A DNA stretch of 64,000 bases from Rhodocyclaceae bacterium (GTDB lineage: Bacteria > Pseudomonadota > Gammaproteobacteria > Burkholderiales > Rhodocyclaceae): contig JAUXXJ010000004.1 of assembly GCA_030681195.1 (NCBI GenBank), positions 124,001-188,000 on the forward strand, in the 5' to 3' direction. The notes beneath the pieces were generated by a model, which saw nothing but the letters and a program-made list of their open reading frames with translations, was not told the DNA's origin and searched no databases. Each line of letters begins with the position of its first letter. Within the stretch, counting starts at the first letter, position 1. Below are positions 47,451 to 60,995 of the stretch, piece after piece. The position numbers and the translations under genes are program-made.

Positions 47451-47687
47451 TAAATGACCGCACTAAAAAATAATCAGCATGGTAGGAGTAAGGTATACAT
47501 CTTACAAATCGTATGTAACGACATTAGACATCGATTTGTGCGATGCTTTCGTGTATATCATGATCAGACAAAAAGTAAGAATTTCTGGATCACTGGATAC
47601 GTTTTATTCTGTTTTTCTTCTGCTTCGGCAAGCGCTATTCTCCCCTCCCCCTCTGGTCGGCGCCTTTTTTTTACACAAAATATGCAT

Positions 47688-48131
47688 ATGAAATTGATTC
47701 TGTCGCTGGCACTCGCCATCGGCCTGTCGGCCTGTAGCAAGCCGGTTGAAGACACGCGTCCGGGCCAACCGGTGAAGACTCGCCAGACAGCATTCAAGGA
47801 GATGCTGCGGGTATTCGAGCCGATGGGCACCATGCTGCGCACTGGCAAATACCATGCCGAAAAGTTTGCGGTCATGGCTATCGAACTGAACGCCAAACGC
47901 GATGCTCCCTGGACGCATTTCGGTCCCGACACCAACTATCCCCCCACCAAGGCCAAGCCTGAAGTCTGGGAAAAATCGGCCGAGTTCGAAAAGGCACGCG
48001 AAGGCTTTTTCAAGTCGACGGATGCCTTGCTGATCGCAGCGCAGGCCAAGGAACTCAAGGGCGTGACGGATGCTTACGCCAAGGTGGTTGACGACTGCCA
48101 GTCCTGCCACCAAACATTCAAGAAGAAGTGA
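47688..48131 (+). CDS. Class II c-type cytochrome (cytochrome c'-like) lipoprotein
   Basis: 147 aa from the second ATG of the ATGCATATG start cluster. The signal peptide MKLILSLALAIGLSACSK ends in a lipobox (LSAC), so it should be membrane-anchored on the periplasmic side. The four-helix-bundle c' pattern ends with the heme site DDCQSCHQTFKKK at the extreme C-terminus, as in cytochromes c' and c-556. Upstream in-frame sequence to 47454 is not signal-like. The next gene begins 1 nt after its stop. Confidence 0.87.
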   Translation: MKLILSLALAIGLSACSKPVEDTRPGQPVKTRQTAFKEMLRVFEPMGTMLRTGKYHAEKFAVMAIELNAKRDAPWTHFGPDTNYPPTKAKPEVWEKSAEFEKAREGFFKSTDALLIAAQAKELKGVTDAYAKVVDDCQSCHQTFKKK

Positions 48132-48132
48132 C

Positions 48133-48846
48133 ATGGCTACGCAAGCGCACATGGTAGACGCTGCAAAGCCCAACCCACTGGTTGAGCTGAGCATCACCCT
48201 GATCATTCCTGCGCTGATCCTGATGAAGCTATCCGGTCCGGAGGATTTGGGCGCTGCCTATGCCTTGGCGCTGGCCTTGAGTTTCCCGCTGACATGGGGC
48301 ATACGCGATTTCTGGAAGCGGCGGAAGGTCAATCTGTTCGCTGCGCTCGGCGTTATCAGCACCGTTCTCACCGGCGGCATCGGGCTGCTGGCACTGGATA
48401 CGCAATGGCTCGCCATCAAGGAAGCCGCCGTCCCTGGCCTCATCGGCCTGGCGGTATTGGGTTCAACCTACACGCGCTATCCGCTGGTGAAAACCATTTT
48501 GCTGAACCCGGCCATCATCGACGTTGTTCGTTTGCAGGAAAAGCTGGAGGCACATGGTGCAAGCCGCGTGTTTGAGACGCGCCTGTTACGCGCCACCTGG
48601 ATGCTGAGTGGCACGTTTTTCTTCTCGTCGGCGATGAACTATTTCCTGGCCACCTACCTTGTCGTCAGCCCCGCCGGCACGGCCGCGTTTAATGAAGAAC
48701 TGGGACGACTCACCTTGCTCAGCTACCCCTTCATCGCCTTGCCATCGATGGCGATGATGATCCTGGTGATCTATTACCTGTCCCGCGCAACGCGGGAACT
48801 GACCGGACTGAGCTTTACAGAGTTTCTGGGTTCAGCGCAGGATTAG
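48133..48846 (+). CDS. VC0807-family multi-spanning membrane protein
   Basis: 237 aa from the ATG at 48133. About six hydrophobic segments, including PLVELSITLIIPALILMKL, AYALALALSFPLTWGIRDF, VNLFAALGVISTVLTGGIGL and LLSYPFIALPSMAMMILVIYYL. The VNLFAALGVISTVLTGGI and RYPLVKTILLNP blocks are typical of the VC0807 group, whose function is unknown. Probably in one transcript with the cytochrome. Confidence 0.78.
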   Translation: MATQAHMVDAAKPNPLVELSITLIIPALILMKLSGPEDLGAAYALALALSFPLTWGIRDFWKRRKVNLFAALGVISTVLTGGIGLLALDTQWLAIKEAAVPGLIGLAVLGSTYTRYPLVKTILLNPAIIDVVRLQEKLEAHGASRVFETRLLRATWMLSGTFFFSSAMNYFLATYLVVSPAGTAAFNEELGRLTLLSYPFIALPSMAMMILVIYYLSRATRELTGLSFTEFLGSAQD

Positions 48847-48943
48847 CGGACAAGCGTCCGACTTTTCCGGTGGGTAAGCGGTAGCCAGATGATGCCTCGC
48901 GGCTTTTGGATTGTGATCGTTTAGTCGGTATGTCAGGTCGTCG

Positions 48944-49087
48944 TTAGCTACTGCATTTCCCCAGCCACCCCAGCAAGGTCTCGTACAACACCGCTGGCAC
49001 CACCGGCTTGGCGATATGGTCGTTCATGGCGAGGTTGGGGGGGGTCTTGGCGTAGCCGGGCTGCGCACGGATGGCCTTGGTGGCACT
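48944..49087 (-). pseudogene. Receiver-domain tail with internal deletion
   Basis: Reading up to the stop at 48944 gives [46 protein letters not shown]. The intact kinases in this window have ATRAIR...[14 protein letters not shown]...[14 protein letters not shown] at this place, so about 20 codons are missing between the TP and MNDH positions. Everything upstream is absent; the toxin gene takes its place. Confidence 0.75.
48960..48985 (+). repeat. 26-bp direct repeat, left copy (receiver-tail sequence)
   Basis: Starts CCCAGCCACC and ends GGTCTCGTA; identical to 49746-49771. The pair flanks the DUF433/DUF5615 module. Encodes YETLLGWLG on the minus strand. Confidence 0.85.
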
Positions 49088-49437
49088 CAAGGGAGCAAGG
49101 GCAGAAGCGCGGTCTCCTCTGCGCTCGCAAACGCAGTAATCTGGTCATTCTTTGTGCGCAACAACGCAAGGACGGCGCGCGTTGGCGCATTGCCGATGCG
49201 CAGCCAGACCACCTTGGGTGGCGCACCGAGCAAAAAACTCAACTGGCGAAAATCGTTGTCCTTGGATGCCAGTACGAAACCGTGGTCCCGCGCATATTCC
49301 CAAACCTCACGATCCGGTAAGCCGTGCAGGCCAACACTGTCGACATGCTGTGTGCCGGGGTAATCAACAGCCAACTCAACGACCAAACGCGGACTGAGGT
49401 TTTCGTCCAGCAGCAACGCGGGACCGGATGCGATCAT
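49087..49437 (-). CDS. DUF5615 PIN-like toxin
   Basis: 116 aa. The PIN-like Mut7-C/DUF5615 fold has LLLDENLSPRLVVELAVDYPG, HGLPDREVWEYARDHGFVLASKDNDF and KVVWLRIGN; the acidic residues DEN, E and KDND are the expected ribonuclease site. Its ATG overlaps the DUF433 stop by 4 nt. DUF433/DUF5615 pairs are recognised as toxin-antitoxin modules by family association; activity here is inferred. Confidence 0.87.
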   Translation of the reverse strand: MIASGPALLLDENLSPRLVVELAVDYPGTQHVDSVGLHGLPDREVWEYARDHGFVLASKDNDFRQLSFLLGAPPKVVWLRIGNAPTRAVLALLRTKNDQITAFASAEETALLPLLP

Positions 49438-49649
49438 GCGGCCAGGCGTCGCTCGCTGTTCGCTGCGAACATGAGGGCCGCACGAATGTGCTCACGCCGC
49501 AGCACCGGAAAGTCGGCGAGTATTTCCTCTTCGCTCATTCCTCCGGCCATGTATTCAAGAATGTCAAAGGTGGTGATACGGGTCCCGGCAATGCACGGCT
49601 TACCGCTGCGAACACCTGGCGTAACAGTGATCAATTCATCGAGATTCAT
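49434..49649 (-). CDS. DUF433 antitoxin
   Basis: 71 aa from the ATG at 49649, with GGAGAAG upstream. The DUF433 signature is complete: MNLDELITVTPGVRSGKPCI, AGTRITTFDILEYMAGGMSE and EEILADFPVLRREHIRAAL. Its helix-turn-helix presumably represses the pair's own promoter. A longer reading to 49754 is rejected because the extra N-terminus lies within receiver-tail debris. Confidence 0.88.
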   Translation of the reverse strand: MNLDELITVTPGVRSGKPCIAGTRITTFDILEYMAGGMSEEEILADFPVLRREHIRAALMFAANSERRLAA

Positions 49650-49735
49650 GGCACTTCTCCGGTATGAATACACAGTCTTATCATAACCTGAAACCAAAAC
49701 GACAACGCCGCGAGCCATGGCGCCTGCGGCGATTA

Positions 49736-49771
49736 TTATTGCTTGCCCAGCCACCCCAGCAAGGTCTCGTA
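49736..49771 (-). pseudogene. Receiver-domain tail fragment (second copy)
   Basis: Eleven codons, [11 protein letters not shown], and a TAA stop. It is the same receiver C-terminus as at 48944-49087 but without the preceding part. Contains the right copy of the 26-bp direct repeat. Confidence 0.65.
49746..49771 (+). repeat. 26-bp direct repeat, right copy
   Basis: Identical to 48960-48985; bounds the toxin-antitoxin module on the other side, 786 bp apart. Confidence 0.85.
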
Positions 49772-49830
49772 AACTGTCGAAGTACGCTATTTTTTGTCAT
49801 ATTTCCCCTCCTCCAAGAGTGGAAGGGAAG

Positions 49831-52038
49831 TCATACCCCGTGAGCCGGCCGTCCCGGCAGCCACTTTGCCAGCATTGCCTCCAGATCCTTCAGGTTGACC
49901 GGCTTGGCGAGAAAGTCATCCATGCCGGCTTCAAGACAGTGCTGGCGATCATCCTCGAAAGCGCCGGCCGTCAGGGCAACGATGGGCAGCCGGGGCGTGC
50001 GCGCTGCGCCTTCCTGCCGGCGAATGGCCCGTGTCGCAGTGAGGCCGTCCATCACCGGCATTTGCATGTCCATCAGCACGAGGTCGGGCGCCTCGCCCGC
50101 CGCAAGCGCCTCTACCGCCAACTGACCATTCTCGACACAACGTACGCTGACACCCAGCCTGGTCAGCAGCGCTTCGATCACCTTGCGGTTAACCGCATTG
50201 TCCTCCACGACCAGCACACGACCGGCCAGCTTGCATGCAGACGATTCGGCGTCGCTCGCGCTGCGTGCATTGTGACGACTCTCCTCGTCATCGCCCACGA
50301 CCGTGGCACAGATACGAAACCAGAAGCGCGAGCCCTTTCCAGCCTCACTGGTGAAACCGACATCGCCGCCCATGAGCTGGGCGAGACTGCGAATAATCGA
50401 CAGGCCGAGTCCGGTGCCACCGAATTGACGCGTATTCGAGTTATCGACCTGGGAAAACGGCTTGAACAGCAGTGATTGCTTGTCATCCGGCACGCCGATA
50501 CCGCTATCGCTGACGGCGAATTCGAGGAGCACCTGAGCGTCGTCCCCCGCACTGACCACTTCGGCAACCTCAACGTGCACGAAACCGCGCGGCGTGAACT
50601 TGATCGCATTGCTAACCAGGTTGGAGAGCATCTGCCGCAGCCGCGTCGGATCGGCCCAGTAACGGCGACCTGCCGGCAACTGGCAGATCGACTTGAGCAC
50701 CAGATCGCGGGCATGGGCCTGCTCGTGGAACAGCGCCACCGTTTCCTCAATCAGTTGATGCGGCTCGAAGGCAGCATGCGCCAGTTCAATGCGCCCGGCC
50801 TCGATTTTGGAAAGATCCAGAATGTCATTGAGCAGCGTCAGCAGGGTCTGGCCGGAATTCAGGATCACCCGGGCGTAGTCATGCCGCTCCTTCTCCGTCA
50901 AACCATCCATCACCAGCAGTTGCGCCATGCCGAGGATGCCATTCATGGGCGTGCGGATTTCGTGGCTCATCGTGGCGAGAAAACGGCTCTTGGCCACGTT
51001 GGCAGCCTCGGCAGCCTCGCGCGCATGCTCGATCTGGCGGTTGCGCCGCAGCAGCAGCACCAGCAGCAGGCTCACCAGCATGAGCGAGGCCAGCAGTACC
51101 ATCACGGTAAGGTGATGCTGCTTCCAGATGTCACCCAGGGTGATCGGCGTCACCTTGTCGAACGGCGGAGAACGCAGCGCGCGCATGATGTTCTCGACCG
51201 GCAGGTAGTCGTGCGGCGGCGCGAAGCCGGCAATGCCCGCCGCACGTGCGGCCGGGTGCGACGCCTCCAACGACATCAATGCCGCTGCAATCTTGCGCAC
51301 GCGCTGGCTGTCGACGTGCGGCAAAGCGACGAATGCCCATTCCGGATACAGGCGGGTCGACGCACGATAGGGAAAATCGGGAAAGTCTTGCCGATTGATC
51401 ACGCGCAGGCGTGCCGCATCAAGCTTGCCTTCGGCGACCATTTGTTCGATGAGGCCGGTGCGAATGAAGCCGGCATCACCCTCGCCGGCCAGAATGGTGT
51501 TGACGACGCCATCGTGGGCGCCGACATCCTTGATCTGCGCATCTTGCGGCAGGCGAATGCCGGCCTCAAGCAGTTCGAAGGCCTGCGTCTGGTAGCCACC
51601 CAGAAACTTGGTGCCGGGCACGATGAGCTGGCGGCCCTTGAGGTCGGCCAATGAGCGGATGCTGTCGTTATCGGCACGCGTGATGACAACGCCGCCGAGC
51701 TGATTGGTCGGCTGGCCACTCTCTTCGCTGATCAGCGTGGCGAGCGCCCCGGTGAGTTTGAACTGGCTGCGCACCACCACATAATGACTCGGGTTGGTGA
51801 ATACCAGATCCAGCTGTTTGGCAGCCAGTGCTGCCTCGATCTCGTCCTGCTTGAGCACGCGCAGTTCGATCCTGACATCGCCCAACTGGGTACCGAGATA
51901 ATCCGCAAGCGGCTGAAAGCGTTGGGTGAGAATCTCCTTGGGACGATAGGCGAAAACACCCAGCACCAGCGTGTCGGCCGCCCAGACCGGCAGCGCCAGG
52001 AAAATCAGCAACAGCAAAAACAAGCGGTGCAGCATCAT
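49831..52038 (-). CDS. Hybrid histidine kinase with periplasmic PhnD-like domain
   Basis: 735 aa. Signal peptide 1-20; PhnD-type binding-protein domain about 22-290 ([60 protein letters not shown]); one membrane helix about 310-330. HisKA has H359 in [13 protein letters not shown]. The HATPase follows ([17 protein letters not shown]), then a receiver (about 600-730) with [24 protein letters not shown] and DFLAKPVN. TtrS-like kinases use this sensor fold. It is 3 nt downstream of another PhnD-kinase and is the last gene of the unit. Confidence 0.92.
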   Translation of the reverse strand: MMLHRLFLLLLIFLALPVWAADTLVLGVFAYRPKEILTQRFQPLADYLGTQLGDVRIELRVLKQDEIEAALAAKQLDLVFTNPSHYVVVRSQFKLTGALATLISEESGQPTNQLGGVVITRADNDSIRSLADLKGRQLIVPGTKFLGGYQTQAFELLEAGIRLPQDAQIKDVGAHDGVVNTILAGEGDAGFIRTGLIEQMVAEGKLDAARLRVINRQDFPDFPYRASTRLYPEWAFVALPHVDSQRVRKIAAALMSLEASHPAARAAGIAGFAPPHDYLPVENIMRALRSPPFDKVTPITLGDIWKQHHLTVMVLLASLMLVSLLLVLLLRRNRQIEHAREAAEAANVAKSRFLATMSHEIRTPMNGILGMAQLLVMDGLTEKERHDYARVILNSGQTLLTLLNDILDLSKIEAGRIELAHAAFEPHQLIEETVALFHEQAHARDLVLKSICQLPAGRRYWADPTRLRQMLSNLVSNAIKFTPRGFVHVEVAEVVSAGDDAQVLLEFAVSDSGIGVPDDKQSLLFKPFSQVDNSNTRQFGGTGLGLSIIRSLAQLMGGDVGFTSEAGKGSRFWFRICATVVGDDEESRHNARSASDAESSACKLAGRVLVVEDNAVNRKVIEALLTRLGVSVRCVENGQLAVEALAAGEAPDLVLMDMQMPVMDGLTATRAIRRQEGAARTPRLPIVALTAGAFEDDRQHCLEAGMDDFLAKPVNLKDLEAMLAKWLPGRPAHGV

Positions 52039-52041
52039 GTA

Positions 52042-55000
52042 CTAACGAACCTTCCCCTGTTTCTCCAGCCATCCCAGCAGCGTTTCGTACAACCTTTCGG
52101 GCACCACCGGCTTGGCGATGTGGTCGTTCATGCCGGCATCGAGGCAACGCTGGCGATCCTCGTCAAAGGCATTCGCCGTCATGGCGAGGATGGGCGTGTC
52201 GCGGTTGAATGAATCCGCCCCCATGTTGCGAATCGCACGGGTGGCTTCCACGCCATTCATCACCGGCATCTGCATGTCCATCAGGATCAGGGCGTAGCGG
52301 TGCTGGCGCGCCAGCTCCACGGCCTGCTGGCCATCCTCGGCTATGTCGATGGTCAGCCCGACATCTTCCAGCAGCCCGCGTGAGACTTCCTGGGTGATCG
52401 GTTCATCTTCGACCAGCAGGATGCGCATGCCGGCATAGTCCTGTTGCAGGCGCTGCTCGGCGGGACGGGCTGCAAAAGTCGGCGTGACCGAAGGGAATCC
52501 CTTTTCCGGGACTGGTGGAACGGCGGTGTTTTCCCGTTTCTTGAGTGGCATGACGAACCAGAAGGTGCTGCCTTGCCCCGCGGTGCTCTCAACGCCGATT
52601 TCGCCGCCCATCATCTCGACCAGCCGTTTGCTGATCGCCAGCCCCAGCCCGGTGCCGCCGTATTTGCGCGTCATGCTGTTGTCGGCCTGTTCGAAGGACT
52701 GGAACAGGCGGGCTTGCACCTCCGGCGCGATGCCGATGCCGCTGTCGCGCACTTCAAAGCGCAGGCGCAGTGATTCGGCCTGCTCGTCGAGCGACCGCAC
52801 CGTGACGCTGACGCCGCCGGCGTCGGTGAATTTGATGGCGTTGCCGACGAGGTTGAAGAGAATCTGGCCGAGGCGCAGCGCGTCGCCCTGGAACGCTTGT
52901 TGCGCCAGTTCGGCGGGCAGATCAATCGCCAACTGCAAGCCTTTTTCGGCGGCCTTTTGGCTGAGGACGTGGGTGACGTTGTCGATGGTGTCGCCGATTT
53001 GCAGCGGTGCATCTTCCAGCACCAGGCGTTCGGCTTCGATCTTGGAGAGGTCGAGGATGTCGTTGAGGATGCCCAGCAGACGCTCGGCTGCACTCCTGGC
53101 CTTGTCGAGCTTGTCCATTCCCAGGGGATCGCTCATGTGCCGGCGGGCCATTTCGATCATGCCCATGATGCCGTTCATCGGTGTGCGCAGTTCGTGGCTC
53201 ATGTTCGCCAGGAAGGCACTCTTGGCGCGGTTGGCGGCTTCGGCGGCGGCCCGGGCAGCAGAAAGTTCGGCGAGGTGCCGGACGCGCTCGCTGATGTCGC
53301 GGTTGGAGGCGCGCCGGCCAAGATGATTTCCCTGGGCATCGAATACCGGTCCGCAAACGTGTTCGATCCAGACCAGCGAACCGTCCGGTTTGACCAGGCG
53401 CAACTCAAGTTGGCAGACACCTGCATCGCGGACATGCACCATTTTGAGGTGTTCCACAAACGCGTCACGGTCGTCCGGATGAAGGATTTCGGTCAGCAGC
53501 GCCGGATTGGCAATAAATTCGGCAGCCTCGCGTCCGGTCAGTCCGCGACAGGCCGGCGAGGAGTAGAGCCAGCGACCCTGCGGGTCGATCCAGGTTTCCC
53601 AGTTGTGGGTGAAGTCGGCAATCGTGCGGTAGCGTGTTTCAGCTTCCTGCAGGGCGCGCGTGCGCTCCTCCACCAGCGCCTCCAGGTGCTGATGATAGTG
53701 TTCAAGTTCGGCCTCGACACGCTTGCGCTCGGTGATGTCGTCGTAGATGCCGAGCACCCCGATCACCGCTCCCGAGGCGTCGCGCAGGGGCATCTTGGAG
53801 GTACGCAGCCAGATCGCCTGGCCATCGGGCGTGGTCTGCGGTTCTTCGTAATTCAGGCGCGGCTGTCCGGTTTCCATCACCTGCCGGTCATCGGCACGAT
53901 AACCCTCGGCCTGTGCCGCCCAGCCCATGGCAAAGTCGTCGCGGCCGACCAGTTCATCGGGGAATTGCTTCCCTGCGTCGCGGGCAAAAACCTGATTGCA
54001 GCCGAGATAGCGGCTTTCGCGATCTTTCCAGAAAATCCGCACCGGCGCAGTGTCGATCACCAGACTCAGCAGTGCCCTGCTTTTCGCCAACTGTGCCTGG
54101 GCGAGAACCAGCGCGCGATTGCGGCGTGTCAGCGCCACCAGCAATCCCAGCACGAGTGCCAGGGCCGCCAGCGCCGCGAAGGTTTCTACCCGGTGCTGTT
54201 CGAAAAACTTGCGCCAGGAAAAAGTCTGCGGCAAGTCTTCGTAAGGCGGCAGGCGCAAGCGCATGGCCAGTTGCTCCACCGGCAGATAGTCGGCGGGCGG
54301 ATCGAAGCCGGCGATGCCGGCGGCGCGCGCCGCCGGATGGTCCGGCGTCAGGGACAACAGCGCCACAGCGATGCGCTTGATCGTCGCCGTGTCGAGGCTG
54401 TGCATCGCCACGACCGGCCATTCGGGATACAGGCGCGTCGATATGCGGTAGGGGAAGCCGGCCAGTTGCTGGGGATTGAGAATCTTGAGGCGGGCGGGGT
54501 CGAGCTGACCGGCGGCGGCGAGGCTTTCGATCACCCCGGTGCGCACAAAGCCGGCATCGGCCTCGCCCGCCAGCACGGCCTGGATCACCGCATCATGGCT
54601 GCCGACATCGCGCAGGTTGGCGTCGCCCGGCAAGCGCACCCCCGCATCGAGCAATTCAAGAACCTGCGTCTGGTAGCCGCCAAGAAACTTGGTCCCCGGT
54701 ATGGCGATACGTTGGCGGCGCAGATCGCTCAGGCGGGCAAGGTCGGCGCGCCCGGCCTGCGTGAGGATCACGCCGCCGAGGCTGGCCGCCGGCTGACCAT
54801 CCTCCAGGCTGACCAGGGTGGCAAGTGCCCCGCTCAGGCTGCTCTGGCTGCGCAGCATCAGATAGTGGCTGGGGTTGGTCATCAACAGGTCGATCTCCTG
54901 TGCCGCCAGCGCCTGCTCCAGTTCCGCCTGATCGAGGATGCGCAGGCGGAGATTGATCTCAGGCAATGCCTTGTCGAGATAGCGGGCCAGCGGCTCGAAG

Positions 55001-55134
55001 CGCTTGATCATCACCGGCTTGGGTCGGTAGGCAAAGATGCCAAGGGTGAGGGTACGCTCGGCGGCAACAGCACTGCCTGCCACCAGCAGGACGGCAAGCC
55101 AGAGCGCCGCGACGAAGCGTGTTGTTAGCCTCAT
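52042..55134 (-). CDS. Hybrid histidine kinase: PhnD-like sensor, two PAS, HisKA, HATPase, REC
   Basis: 1030 aa. A signal peptide precedes a PhnD-like periplasmic domain (about 28-295; [55 protein letters not shown]). A membrane helix lies near 312-332, then PAS (about 350-470, [16 protein letters not shown]) and a second PAS/PAC (about 500-625). HisKA has [17 protein letters not shown], the HATPase [20 protein letters not shown], and the receiver [20 protein letters not shown] with [13 protein letters not shown]. Its ATGA overlaps the stop of the upstream lipoprotein gene. A half copy of the dispersed repeat lies in the HATPase-REC linker. The receiver is almost identical over about 130 nt to that of the kinase at 56125. 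Confidence 0.93.
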   Translation of the reverse strand: MRLTTRFVAALWLAVLLVAGSAVAAERTLTLGIFAYRPKPVMIKRFEPLARYLDKALPEINLRLRILDQAELEQALAAQEIDLLMTNPSHYLMLRSQSSLSGALATLVSLEDGQPAASLGGVILTQAGRADLARLSDLRRQRIAIPGTKFLGGYQTQVLELLDAGVRLPGDANLRDVGSHDAVIQAVLAGEADAGFVRTGVIESLAAAGQLDPARLKILNPQQLAGFPYRISTRLYPEWPVVAMHSLDTATIKRIAVALLSLTPDHPAARAAGIAGFDPPADYLPVEQLAMRLRLPPYEDLPQTFSWRKFFEQHRVETFAALAALALVLGLLVALTRRNRALVLAQAQLAKSRALLSLVIDTAPVRIFWKDRESRYLGCNQVFARDAGKQFPDELVGRDDFAMGWAAQAEGYRADDRQVMETGQPRLNYEEPQTTPDGQAIWLRTSKMPLRDASGAVIGVLGIYDDITERKRVEAELEHYHQHLEALVEERTRALQEAETRYRTIADFTHNWETWIDPQGRWLYSSPACRGLTGREAAEFIANPALLTEILHPDDRDAFVEHLKMVHVRDAGVCQLELRLVKPDGSLVWIEHVCGPVFDAQGNHLGRRASNRDISERVRHLAELSAARAAAEAANRAKSAFLANMSHELRTPMNGIMGMIEMARRHMSDPLGMDKLDKARSAAERLLGILNDILDLSKIEAERLVLEDAPLQIGDTIDNVTHVLSQKAAEKGLQLAIDLPAELAQQAFQGDALRLGQILFNLVGNAIKFTDAGGVSVTVRSLDEQAESLRLRFEVRDSGIGIAPEVQARLFQSFEQADNSMTRKYGGTGLGLAISKRLVEMMGGEIGVESTAGQGSTFWFVMPLKKRENTAVPPVPEKGFPSVTPTFAARPAEQRLQQDYAGMRILLVEDEPITQEVSRGLLEDVGLTIDIAEDGQQAVELARQHRYALILMDMQMPVMNGVEATRAIRNMGADSFNRDTPILAMTANAFDEDRQRCLDAGMNDHIAKPVVPERLYETLLGWLEKQGKVR
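52474..52484 (-). repeat. Partial dispersed repeat (11 of 25 bases)
   Basis: Only the AAAAGTCGGCG end is present, in the kinase linker where the neighbouring kinase carries a complete copy; likely a decayed copy. Confidence 0.35.
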
Positions 55135-56114
55135 GCCGGCAGCTCCGGCAGGAAGGCAGCATCGACAAGATCGGCCACCCCTGAGTCTGGGGTGGCCGGC
55201 AGCAGGCCGCCGGCGCGCATGATGTCCGCCAGATCACGTGCTGCGCGCTCCAGCGCGTTGCCGGCCGACAGCATGCGCCGGTTGCCGGCGGCATTCGGCA
55301 GCGCGATGCCGGCAAAGCTCTTGGTCACCTCGGCAAAGCTTTGCTGACGCCAGGCGCCGATGCGCCGGAAGGCGTCTTCGCGACTCCGGGACAGATGATC
55401 AACGGCGCGGAAATGCGCCGCCACCAGCCCCTTCAGTGTCTGCCGGCGCCCGTCGATGCGATCGCGACGCACCGCCAACACATCGAAAATGATGCCGGGA
55501 AGCTGGCGGCTGTCGAACAGGCGGACGCCGCCGAGTTTTTCGAGCCGGCTGGCCACCGGCTCGTAGCAGATGGCGGCATCGATCTCGTTGGCCTGCCAGG
55601 CAGCAGGCTGCTGGTCGGGCAGCAAATCAACCACCGTCAGCGCCGTGCTCGTCAGTCCGGCGGCCTGCAACAGCTTGATGAGCATCACCCCGCCAACCGC
55701 CGACTTTTCGACGGCAATACGCTTGCCCGCCAGATCCGCCAGACGCCCGATCTCGGGGCGCGCCAGCACCACGTCGGCGCCGACCGATTCGTTGAGCACC
55801 GCAATCACCGTCAGGGGCAGGCCCCCGGCGCGCAGCAGCAATACCTCGTCGAGCGTCAGGCAGCCGGCATCCAGCGTGCCTGCCTTCAATCCAGCCTGTG
55901 TTTCCGTGGCATTCCGGGTATTGACCAGGCTCACTGCCGGCGGCAGCCAGCCGAAGGTTTCGGCCAGATGAAGCGACTCGTAGCCCGGCCAGGGATGGAG
56001 GCCCAGCGCGAGCGGCCCGGTGGCGCTGCAACCGGGCAGCATCAGCCCCGCTGTCACCGGGAGGGCGAGCATGGGCAGCGTGGCAAATCGGGAGAGAAAC
56101 AGGCGTCGGTGCAT
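55131..56114 (-). CDS. NMT1/TauA-like substrate-binding lipoprotein
   Basis: 327 aa from the ATG at 56114 ([20 protein letters not shown] ... LMLPGC), a signal peptide with a lipobox. It belongs to the NitT/TauT (NMT1/THI5-like) binding-protein fold: [20 protein letters not shown], the helix [47 protein letters not shown] and [17 protein letters not shown]. It is wedged between two sensor kinases with overlaps of -4 and +10 nt and no permease or ATPase, so it probably delivers a ligand to a kinase rather than to a transporter. Confidence 0.85.
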   Translation of the reverse strand: MHRRLFLSRFATLPMLALPVTAGLMLPGCSATGPLALGLHPWPGYESLHLAETFGWLPPAVSLVNTRNATETQAGLKAGTLDAGCLTLDEVLLLRAGGLPLTVIAVLNESVGADVVLARPEIGRLADLAGKRIAVEKSAVGGVMLIKLLQAAGLTSTALTVVDLLPDQQPAAWQANEIDAAICYEPVASRLEKLGGVRLFDSRQLPGIIFDVLAVRRDRIDGRRQTLKGLVAAHFRAVDHLSRSREDAFRRIGAWRQQSFAEVTKSFAGIALPNAAGNRRMLSAGNALERAARDLADIMRAGGLLPATPDSGVADLVDAAFLPELPA

Positions 56115-56124
56115 GTCGGAAGTG

Positions 56125-58830
<2,706 letters not shown>

Positions 58831-59017
58831 GTTTCTCGAAATGGATTGCCCGCTGGCGAGTCTTGCCCTGCACCACACCGCCCCAATGGCCGCTCGGGGC
58901 AGTATGACATTCGTAATAATAACCCGAATAAATTGCAGGCAAGACTGCAGGCCGGCGAAGCCGGCAGGTCGTCGATGCGGATTGATGCAGCCATGCTCGC
59001 CCCCAAGTCGTCTCCGC

Positions 59018-60685
59018 TCAAACCCTGAACCGCCCCACGGCTTCCCGCAGATTGCCGGCCAGCCCGTCGAGCTGGCGCGCAGTGTCGGCCGTGTTGGCGG
59101 CGGCGGCCGTGTTTTCCTCGGTCATCTGGGCAATCTGCTCCATGCGCTGGGCGACTTGCTGAACCGCGATATCCTGCTCGCGCACCGCGTCGGCGATGTT
59201 GCGTACCGACTCGGTGACCCGGCCGGTGTCGGCGCTCGCGGCGTCGAGTGCGCCGGCCGAGGCAACGACGTGCTCGCGCGTTGCGCCGGCCTTGTTGTTA
59301 GCTTCCTGCATACGGGCGACCGCGCTATCGACTTCGGACTGAATGCCGCCGATCAGGCCGGAGATTTCGCTGGTCGCCTTGGTGGTGTTTTCCGCCAGCT
59401 TGCGCACTTCGTCGGCCACCACCGCGAAGCCGCGTCCCTGTTCGCCGGCGCGCGCTGCCTCGATGGCGGCATTCAAGGCCAGCAGGTTGGTCTGATCGGC
59501 AATGTCCTTGATGGTTTTCACGATGCCGTCGATCTGGCGCGAGCTTTCGGCCAGCCGGGCGATGTCACCGCTGGCCTCGTCGATCATGCCGGCGAGCGAG
59601 TCGACATTGGTGGCGGTCTCGCGCACAGCGGTGAGGGTCTTCTCAATGTCGGCACGCGCCCGTGTCGCGGTTTCATTCGCCGTATGGGCGTTGCTGGCCG
59701 TTTCGGAGATGCTCACCGAGGTTTGCTCGACGGCGGCGGCAACGGCCGAGGCGGCTTCGGATTGCGCCCCCGAGCTGGTTTCCACCTGTGCGCTGGCGGT
59801 GGCCATGGATTGCGCAGCAGCGGCGATGGCAACGGCGGATTGGCGCGTTTCACCGACCAGAGCGGCAATCTTCGCCATCATCTGGTCGAACGCGGCGGCC
59901 GTGCGCCCGACTTCGTCCTGCCCGCCAATATTTGCGCGCAAGGTGAGGTCGCCGCTGTGTTCGACACGGACAATAGTGTCCTGCAGCCTGGCGAGCGGGG
60001 GGATGATCGAGCGGATGATGGAAATGCCCGCGAAGATCAGCAACAGGATGGAAACCAGCGCCGTGCCGGCCATGAGCGCCTGGGCGCGTCCGGCCCCGGC
60101 GTCGCCCTGTTTGACGGCCTCGCTGCCGATGGCGATGTTGAGGTCGACGATCTTGTTCAGCGTGGCTTCGGCGGCGACGAAGCGCGGGGCGGCTTCGTCG
60201 AGTTCCTTGAACAGCCGGGCGAACAGCGCCTGCTGTCCGCCCTCCGACGTGTTCCTGCTCAGCTCGCCGATGGTGTTCGCGATGCGGGCGTCGAGCGCTT
60301 TCCATGCGTCCCATTCCTTGAGGAACTGCTGCCAGAGGACGGTTTCCTCGGGTGTCTGCGGCAGTGGCTCGTAGAGCTTCCAGCCGGTGTCGATATTCTT
60401 CCAGGCCGTGTCGCGTGCCTTGAGCACTCTGTCGAAATTCGCCTGGGCCTTGTAATCGTTTTCCCAGGTCAGCGCCCAGCGGTTGGCGGCACGCACCGCC
60501 GTCTGGCCTTCACTCATGGTCAAGAGTCCCTGGACGGAAGGCAGGCGTATGTCGCCGATTTCATGGATCGAGGCGGTCGTGCCGCGGATGCCGAGCCAGC
60601 CGGCCAGACCCGTGCCCAGCAGGGCGGCAAGGGCAATGGCGATCAGTAGCGTCAGTTTTGTTTTGACGGTCATGGATGTGAGCAT
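59018..60685 (-). CDS. Methyl-accepting chemotaxis protein with 4HB-type sensor
   Basis: 555 aa; AAGGGG lies 8 nt before the ATG at 60685. TM1 about 12-33, helical periplasmic domain about 35-205, TM2 about 206-226, HAMP to about 280. The signalling domain has the hairpin tip [41 protein letters not shown], complete and canonical. No CheW-binding pentapeptide or C-terminal tether is evident. Its own leader, 44 nt upstream of the start, contains a dispersed-repeat copy. Confidence 0.93.
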   Translation of the reverse strand: MLTSMTVKTKLTLLIAIALAALLGTGLAGWLGIRGTTASIHEIGDIRLPSVQGLLTMSEGQTAVRAANRWALTWENDYKAQANFDRVLKARDTAWKNIDTGWKLYEPLPQTPEETVLWQQFLKEWDAWKALDARIANTIGELSRNTSEGGQQALFARLFKELDEAAPRFVAAEATLNKIVDLNIAIGSEAVKQGDAGAGRAQALMAGTALVSILLLIFAGISIIRSIIPPLARLQDTIVRVEHSGDLTLRANIGGQDEVGRTAAAFDQMMAKIAALVGETRQSAVAIAAAAQSMATASAQVETSSGAQSEAASAVAAAVEQTSVSISETASNAHTANETATRARADIEKTLTAVRETATNVDSLAGMIDEASGDIARLAESSRQIDGIVKTIKDIADQTNLLALNAAIEAARAGEQGRGFAVVADEVRKLAENTTKATSEISGLIGGIQSEVDSAVARMQEANNKAGATREHVVASAGALDAASADTGRVTESVRNIADAVREQDIAVQQVAQRMEQIAQMTEENTAAAANTADTARQLDGLAGNLREAVGRFRV

Positions 60686-60728
60686 GTGTTTATCCCCTTG
60701 GGAATGGAATTGAATTGGTCTGAAAGTT

Positions 60729-60753
60729 AAAAGTCGGCGCTGGCGGGACGGCT
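60729..60753 (-). repeat. 25-bp dispersed repeat, copy 16 (MCP leader)
   Basis: One mismatch, at the last base. It lies 31 nt beyond the stop of the GGDEF remnant and 43 nt upstream of the MCP start. Confidence 0.9.
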
Positions 60754-60784
60754 TGCGACGACAGGTGGTACGTTTGATCGGGGA

Positions 60785-60994
60785 TCATGACGAATCACTG
60801 CCGATCCCATGCACGCAATAACAGTTGCGTCCGCGTTTCTTGGCCGCATACATGGCGGCGTCGGCGATTTCGTGCAGCACGATGGCGAACTCGTCGTCGC
60901 CCAGGCCCGCCACGGTATCCACATCGCGTACCGCTTCGCCGAGACGCCGGGCCACCTCCTGCAACAGCGCATCGCGATATTCGATCTCAAGCGG
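60785..60994 (-). pseudogene. GGDEF domain remnant with internal deletion
   Basis: No start codon. The reading ending at the TGA (60785) gives YRDALLQEVARRLGEAVRDV, then DTVAGLGDDEFAIVLHEI (a degenerate GGDEF, here LGDDEF), jumps straight to ADAAMYAAKKRGRNCYCVHG and stops. A normal GGDEF domain has some 60-80 residues between these blocks, so a large in-frame piece and the whole N-terminus are lost. It abuts the 3' end of the upstream hybrid kinase. Confidence 0.78.
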
Positions 60995-60995
60995 A

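Noticed and set aside
48850..48866. AAGCGTCCGACTTTT after the VC0807 gene
   Set aside because: An extra base breaks the motif and the left half is missing; too weak to list as a copy, though its post-stop position fits the pattern.
49508..49519. AAAGTCGGCGAG in the DUF433 gene
   Set aside because: Only about ten bases match the repeat and the rest diverges; encodes the normal DUF433 residues LADF.
55679..55698. CCGCCAACCGCCGACTTTT-like stretch in the NMT1/TauA-like gene
   Set aside because: Needs a one-base insertion to align and lacks the TGCCGTC half; kept only as a possible decayed copy.
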